Assembly: GCA_964555285.1 (NCBI GenBank)
Contig: CAZKRM010000019.1
Coordinates: forward strand, 1-64,000
DNA length: 64,000 bases
Source of the DNA: JBBIQV01 sp964555285
GTDB taxonomy: Bacteria > Nitrospirota > Nitrospiria > Nitrospirales > Nitrospiraceae
Direction of reading: 5' to 3'
Position 1 is the first letter of the stretch. Every line of letters starts with the position of its first letter. Below the pieces are notes generated by a model, which saw only the letters and a list, made by a program, of their open reading frames with translations, was not told where the DNA came from and ran no database searches. This document shows positions 59,473 through 64,000 of the stretch, one piece after another. The position numbers and the translations under genes are program-made.

Positions 59473-61578
59473 ATGGAAGCGAACGGTGCGCAGATTGACA
59501 AAGATCGAGACACGGACCATGCCTGTGACCGCATCGTCGAACTCTGGACGTTGAGGCTCATTTTCTCGACTGAGGGCAAATCCAAGGTACCGGATGCCCG
59601 CCAGGCATGTGCGATGCGGGAGGTACTGGGATTGCTGGGATTATGTGAGTCGCTGGCCCCGGAATTCGATACCTCATCCATTCGATCATTCCTCTATCAG
59701 AGGTTCAAGCAGCTTGAACGGGACTTGCCGGCGCGTGAAGGGGCGCTGTTTCGCAATCTGGCCAGATTGGCCGAACGCATCGGGCTCAGCCGTGTCGAGC
59801 AAGACCTCCTGGCGTTCTCCCTCCTCCTGCGTGACCGCCAACTTATGGCGGCTTGCTCGCAATTTCTCGGAATGTTAAGCGGCAGACGCCTGGCGAGCGC
59901 TCTTGCCGAGGCGTTGGGTTACGCCGGCGCGGAGATTCAATGGGCATTGCATCGAGACGGCAGGCTGAGTATCACGGGTCTCCTCTGTTTAGAACCAGTG
60001 GAACAGGCAGAGCTTAATTCGGTTCTGAAAGTCCTGCCCGGACTCGACCGTCATCTGCTCGGCGAGGACCGCGACCTAACGACCTTTCTTGATGAGTACC
60101 TGTGTGTCGCGCCACCGCCGCGATTGGAGCTTGGCCGCCTGCTGCACTTACAAGAAGATATTCGCTGGATGCGCCGCTTGCTGACGGAATCAATGAAGCA
60201 GGGAACCAAGGGGGTCAACATCCTGATCTATGGCGCGCCGGGCGTGGGCAAGACGGAGTTGGTCCGGGCGCTCGCAGCACATCTTGGCGCCCGCCTCTAT
60301 GAGGTCAAGGCCGACTTAGCCGTAGGAGAGGCGAAGAGCGATCACGGCCGATTCCGTGCCTTCCAATTCTCGCAAGCCATGCTGTCGGGCGATCGCGAGA
60401 GCCTCATCCTGTTCGATGAGATTGAGGATGTATTTCCGAGCAGGATCGAGTTCCTCTTCGGGATGGGCTCACGGGCAAGCCAAAGCAAAGCGTGGATCAA
60501 CAAAACACTCGAATCGAATCCTATCCCAGCCTTCTGGCTCAGCAACGAGGTGCGTCAAATGGACCCGGCGTTCCTGCGGCGGTTCATGTATGTGCTGGAG
60601 ATTCCGAATCCACCGGAGTCCGTGCGGCGCGAGATACTGAAGACCGAATTGGAGGGTCTGCCTGTTCAGGAGCAATGGATCGCCACCATGGCCCGGGAGC
60701 CACGATTGACGCCGGCGCACATCCAGCGAATGGCGACCCTCTCGCGGCTCATCGGCGTGAACGAGGCCGGCGAAGCCGAAGGCCTCATGCGGCGAGCCCT
60801 CCGAAACAGCCTTGAGGCGCTCGGAGAGTCGCGGAGTCTGCCGAGAGCGGATGACATCGTCGAATACAGTCTGGACTTCCTCAACGCCAAGCCCGACGTT
60901 CGCGCCATTGTCGAGGGACTCCTCCGTCGTCCCATGGGACGTCTCTGTTTCTTCGGCCCACCTGGGACCGGGAAAACGGCTCTGGCTCAGTATCTGGCTC
61001 AGCGACTGGACAAGCCTCTCCTCAAACGGATCGCCTCCGAGTTGCTCAGCAAATGGGTGGGCGGAACCGAGAAGGCCTTCGCGAGCATGTTTCGCCAGGC
61101 CGAGACCGACGGGGCGGTGCTGTTGCTGGATGAGGCGGACAGCTTTTTGTACGATCGCCGAACGGCGCGGCAATCTTGGGAGGTGACGCAGGTGAACGAG
61201 CTACTGGTGCAGATGGAAGCCTTCGACGGACTCTTCATCTGCTCGACGAATCTCATGGACAGTCTCGATCCAGCCGTCCTTCGCCGGTTCGACCTCAAGA
61301 TTTGCTTCGATTACCTCACGCGCGAGCAGGCATCGGCGCTCTTCGCGCGCACACTCGTTGCAATCGGGAATTCCGGAATGGCTTCAGGAACAGAGAGTAA
61401 CTGTGAACGGGAGCTCGCTCGACTGACGAATCTTACGCCTGGGGATTTCGCCGTCACCGTCCGCAGAGCCAGACTGCTCGGCCCCCAAGTCAACGCGGAG
61501 TGGCTCCTCGCTGCGCTTGCTGAGGAAAGTCGCACGAAACAAAAAGCGGGCAAAAGAATTACAGGATTCGTGAGTTGA
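59473..61578 (+). CDS. Two-domain AAA ATPase, 701 aa
   Basis: Two AAA+ modules are visible. The first has Walker A GAPGVGKTELVRALAAHLGA at about residue 253 and Walker B SLILFDEIEDVF; the second has Walker A GPPGTGKTALAQYLAQRLDK at about 495, SRH-like segment and Walker B AVLLLDEADSFLYDRRTARQ, STNLMDSLDPAVLRRFD. The N-terminal 240 residues are helical with no recognised domain. The second module resembles FtsH/Cdc48-type unfoldase AAA. ATG 59473 is preceded by GGGGAGG. It is divergent from a WYL regulator, an arrangement seen in defence regions; the cellular function is not known. Confidence 0.75.
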   Translation: MEANGAQIDKDRDTDHACDRIVELWTLRLIFSTEGKSKVPDARQACAMREVLGLLGLCESLAPEFDTSSIRSFLYQRFKQLERDLPAREGALFRNLARLAERIGLSRVEQDLLAFSLLLRDRQLMAACSQFLGMLSGRRLASALAEALGYAGAEIQWALHRDGRLSITGLLCLEPVEQAELNSVLKVLPGLDRHLLGEDRDLTTFLDEYLCVAPPPRLELGRLLHLQEDIRWMRRLLTESMKQGTKGVNILIYGAPGVGKTELVRALAAHLGARLYEVKADLAVGEAKSDHGRFRAFQFSQAMLSGDRESLILFDEIEDVFPSRIEFLFGMGSRASQSKAWINKTLESNPIPAFWLSNEVRQMDPAFLRRFMYVLEIPNPPESVRREILKTELEGLPVQEQWIATMAREPRLTPAHIQRMATLSRLIGVNEAGEAEGLMRRALRNSLEALGESRSLPRADDIVEYSLDFLNAKPDVRAIVEGLLRRPMGRLCFFGPPGTGKTALAQYLAQRLDKPLLKRIASELLSKWVGGTEKAFASMFRQAETDGAVLLLDEADSFLYDRRTARQSWEVTQVNELLVQMEAFDGLFICSTNLMDSLDPAVLRRFDLKICFDYLTREQASALFARTLVAIGNSGMASGTESNCERELARLTNLTPGDFAVTVRRARLLGPQVNAEWLLAALAEESRTKQKAGKRITGFVS

Positions 61579-61737
61579 CGAGCAGCGGGGCCTGTCGCCG
61601 AGCAGCCCAACCGTGCTCGCACCCCCGCCCGGTGTAGGGACCCCCGCTGCGCGCGCTTGGGCGCCCGCTCGGCGCCACCCGCTGGAGCAAGACCAAAGAG
61701 AAGGTGAATCCTCTCGGATTAGGGTTGGAAGCTCATT

Positions 61738-62058
61738 ATGGCCATCGTCGAGTTCGACAGCCCGGACGAGTTCCTTGCCGAACTCCAGAAGGATCGGCAG
61801 CATGTGGACCGGGCCATTGTCCGCATCTCTCAATGGCGCCGGGCCATTGCCATGAGCCCAATCCTGTGCCTCAGTGTCGTGGCGACCGCCCGCGTGGGAC
61901 CGGATGTATACCGGCTTGATATCTTCTGTGGCGCACTGTGCGGAATCCCTGAGTCCGATCAGCGGGCACTCGACCAACAGGCCGAGGTGGTGGCGGGGCT
62001 CAAACTCGGCTGCACGAATCTTGGTCTCGACGTACGGGCTGGGGAGATCAGGGCGTGA
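61738..62058 (+). CDS. Hypothetical protein, 106 aa
   Basis: Not recognised. ATG 61738 follows a weak GGAAG. It is a soluble alpha/beta protein: MAIVEFDSPDEFLAELQKDR, then HVDRAIVRISQWRRAIAMSP, YRLDIFCGALCGIPESDQRA. Same strand as the AAA gene, 159 bases downstream, and may be part of its operon. No membrane or signal segment. Confidence 0.5.
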   Translation: MAIVEFDSPDEFLAELQKDRQHVDRAIVRISQWRRAIAMSPILCLSVVATARVGPDVYRLDIFCGALCGIPESDQRALDQQAEVVAGLKLGCTNLGLDVRAGEIRA

Positions 62059-62220
62059 AAAAGAGTGAGATTGCAAACATTGCCGGTTGGAGTTCTGAGC
62101 AAAGTTGACGCCCAGTAAGTACTTCGGCTACCGTGGGCGCGTTACAAGGGCAGGTAGAAACACGCTTTCTGCTTATACGACACGCGACAGCAATGTTGTC
62201 CTTGTGAAAAGGTACGGAAG

Positions 62221-62799
62221 ATGACGACAGAAAACATCATCAAGGATGCCTTCCATGAAATGATCGCAAGCATCTCTAAGACTGTGACCCCGACTACCAT
62301 CCCGCATCTCTATCATGCTAAGGCAACCACGCACGAGATCAACTCCGTCTACCATTTCGCGAAGGCCGTTGAACAACGTGCCAACCCGTCCGTTGTATAT
62401 CTCGAATTCCAGTGTGACTCGGGCAGAGTCGACGCCGTAATCATTACCAGGTCTGCGTGGCTTTTCGTTGAAGCGAAGAGCCGGCTCGATCATGGCCGGC
62501 TCGGATCCCTTGAGCGCCAAGCCGCACGTCTCCAGAATCCCGATGACAGCCTCCGCCACTATCTTAATGAGAGAATTCCTCCATTCAAGAAGGAAGTCTG
62601 GAACCTAGAAGGACAAGATGAGATTTGGGGTGTCCTTCTCGCGGAGACGTTCGAGACACCCTGGAAAGACAAGTGGCTTTCTCTTCCAACCACCCAAACC
62701 TATACAGCGCTGAGTACCTACACGTGCCGTGCTGAGCAGAATCAGGTGTATGTTCACCAACCCTGGTGGCATCTACTTGCCTTCAGACGTGTGTTGTGA
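62221..62799 (+). CDS. PD-(D/E)XK nuclease-like protein, 192 aa
   Basis: I infer a PD-(D/E)XK nuclease fold from D71-x12-E84-x-K86 (GRVDAVIITRSAWLFVEAKS), preceded by a helix and a strand, and followed by a helix, as in many restriction nucleases and repair enzymes. No named family is recognised. Start ATG 62221 has no strong ribosome site. It is followed by the Nmad3-like gene, and both are on the same strand. Base composition is somewhat AT-richer than the neighbours, which would fit acquired DNA. Confidence 0.5.
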   Translation: MTTENIIKDAFHEMIASISKTVTPTTIPHLYHAKATTHEINSVYHFAKAVEQRANPSVVYLEFQCDSGRVDAVIITRSAWLFVEAKSRLDHGRLGSLERQAARLQNPDDSLRHYLNERIPPFKKEVWNLEGQDEIWGVLLAETFETPWKDKWLSLPTTQTYTALSTYTCRAEQNQVYVHQPWWHLLAFRRVL

Positions 62800-62896
62800 G
62801 TCGTGCCATCTAACGAGCGGCTGGAGTAGCGGGAGAGCGAAAATGTACCGGGAATCTTTTGTTGTCACAACCAAGAGCGTTTAACCAATTGGCAGG

Positions 62897-63571
62897 ATGA
62901 AGAACATTCTCTTGCTCAGGGTCGGCATTGACATGGGCTGCGGCGGCACGCTGGGCCCGATCTTTCCAGATAGCACGTTCGAGTACGTCCCGATACCAGA
63001 AAACTCCCAATACGTGAGTCCGCGAAGCGTGTACTACCACGACTTACCGGCGCGGCACGGCGGTACACTGGCGCAGTACGTTCCCCGCCGATACTGCGAG
63101 GCAGCCGCCCACTATGACCCAGAGTTTGAGACGTTCACATACGGGGATCCAACCCGGAACAAGCGCGCTCAGCTCCTGCGCCTTGGCGATGGAGACCTAC
63201 TGGTATTCTATGTCGGGCTGCGTCCGGTTGGATCTCGCACCGCAAGTCGACTCTATGTCATCGGTTATTTCACGGTTGCATCCGCTGAAAATGTCGACGG
63301 TACGGACTCCTGGCCTCCAAAGGATTTTCCGCATCTGCTGGGGAATGCGCACCTCCGCCGCAATCGTCCTGATCACGGGCTGGTTGTGGTAAGGGGGCAC
63401 GCTCGGACCAGCAAGTTGTTTGATCGAGCGATCGCGATCTCGGATGAGACGCAGCGTGCCACTCCTGAGACCGAAAAGAGATTGGGCATCCGTGGGTCGC
63501 TTAAACGCGCAATTGGACGATGGGTTCCATCGGAGCGTATCACTGATGCCGTAGAGTGGATCGTTCAGTGA
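62897..63571 (+). CDS. Nucleotide-modification-associated domain 3-like protein, 224 aa
   Basis: The beginning MKNILLLRVGIDMGCGGTLG then PIFPDSTFEYVPIPE, followed by HDLPARHGGTLAQYVPRRYC and LRLGDGDLLVFYVGLRPVG, matches my memory of the Nmad3 family. Nmad domains were proposed from gene neighbourhoods to act on modified nucleotides in DNA (phage or restriction settings), with activity unproven. GGCAGG upstream of ATG 62897 is the ribosome site. The next gene starts 12 bases after its stop. Family recognition is moderately sure; function is open. Confidence 0.5.
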   Translation: MKNILLLRVGIDMGCGGTLGPIFPDSTFEYVPIPENSQYVSPRSVYYHDLPARHGGTLAQYVPRRYCEAAAHYDPEFETFTYGDPTRNKRAQLLRLGDGDLLVFYVGLRPVGSRTASRLYVIGYFTVASAENVDGTDSWPPKDFPHLLGNAHLRRNRPDHGLVVVRGHARTSKLFDRAIAISDETQRATPETEKRLGIRGSLKRAIGRWVPSERITDAVEWIVQ

Positions 63572-63582
63572 GGAGGTGCACT

Positions 63583-64000
63583 GTGGCCAACCAAAGACAC
63601 ATGCGGACCCTGATCTACAAGAGGACGCACGAGGGCGATCCCGATGAGGGAACGGGCGTGTTCGGGAATAATACATGTATGGGACGGGTCCGATTGTGGA
63701 AATTTGATGCTGTCATCGGTGTCGGAGGGGTAAGACCTTGGGCTAAATATAAGGACATAGCGCGCAAGCTAACGTGGATTGGGATCGGCGCACACAAAGA
63801 CGAAATGGATGGTAAGGGCAATCCGCTCGTGACCTTCGACCATTTTTGGTACCGTGGCAAGAAGGGGCGGCCGTTAGAGGAGGTGGCTCCAGCGTTGGCG
63901 AGACGTATGTATGACGGAAAGGTGAGGTGGATGTTTTCAGACTCCTTGACGCCTATAGAACAACAGGAGGTAGAAAAAATTCTTGAGAAGGCGAGGAACG
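63583..64000 (+). CDS. Nmad-like protein, 5' part, cut by window edge
   Basis: GTG 63583 follows AGGAGG at 63571-63576 with 6-base spacing. The frame stays open to 64000, giving 139 residues so far. TLIYKRTHEGDPDEGTGVFG, RLWKFDAVIGVGGVRPWAKY, IARKLTWIGIGAHKDEMDGK and EEVAPALARRMYDGKVRWMF resemble another Nmad-type family (probably Nmad4 or 5), though I am not certain of the name. It follows the Nmad3-like gene after 12 bases and is very likely in one operon with it. The 3' end lies outside the window. Confidence 0.4.
   Translation, partial: MANQRHMRTLIYKRTHEGDPDEGTGVFGNNTCMGRVRLWKFDAVIGVGGVRPWAKYKDIARKLTWIGIGAHKDEMDGKGNPLVTFDHFWYRGKKGRPLEEVAPALARRMYDGKVRWMFSDSLTPIEQQEVEKILEKARN

Overview
The window is a high-GC bacterial chromosome segment, and the best organism guess is a nitrite-oxidizing Nitrospira. 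The first 326 bases encode the C-terminus of the nitrite oxidoreductase beta subunit (NxrB), which I recognise from the family. Compact operons with ATGA/GTGA overlaps and short hairpin-forming intergenic repeats fit that lineage. This assignment rests on recognition, not on a search.

Layout. 1-12 kb is mostly housekeeping: nxrB tail, small unrecognised genes, Trm112-like protein, DUF502, a GNAT, two tandem lipoproteins, LOG protein, MBL/beta-CASP RNase, S58 peptidase, FKBP, gcvT, NUDIX and fabI. 12-22 kb is accessory: a higBA module with a clipped toxin, arfB, radC, a type I restriction operon (hsdM, a DUF1016 nuclease, a broken hsdS, a toxin remnant with its antitoxin, hsdR), an integron-type gene cassette bounded by attC sites, and a second toxin-antitoxin pair. 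22-34 kb carries nucleoside salvage (nucleoside hydrolase plus ribokinase), gcvP, an SdhA-like flavoprotein, a two-component system and an HtrA protease. 34-37 kb is a graveyard of a type III-A CRISPR-Cas locus: tails or collapsed copies of cas6, csm4, csm5 and a CARF gene, a collapsed DUF433/DUF5615 pair, a DUF6922-like gene with a nucleotidyltransferase stub, and a one-spacer CRISPR array. 37-58 kb is core: purU, rimO, gamma carbonic anhydrase, M28 peptidase, DUF748 giant, argB, hslUV-xerC-trmFO, tRNA-Val, lipoproteins, a DksA-type protein, recR, ybaB, dnaX, SRP RNA and tRNA-Ser. 58-64 kb is accessory again: a WYL regulator divergent from a double-AAA ATPase, then a PD-(D/E)XK-like protein and two proteins resembling nucleotide-modification-associated (Nmad) families, the last cut by the window edge.

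The most interesting points are the CRISPR graveyard, in which gene after gene keeps its two ends and has lost its middle; the attC-bounded cassette beside a restriction operon whose specificity gene is broken; and the right-edge nuclease/Nmad cluster, which is the best candidate for an undescribed system.
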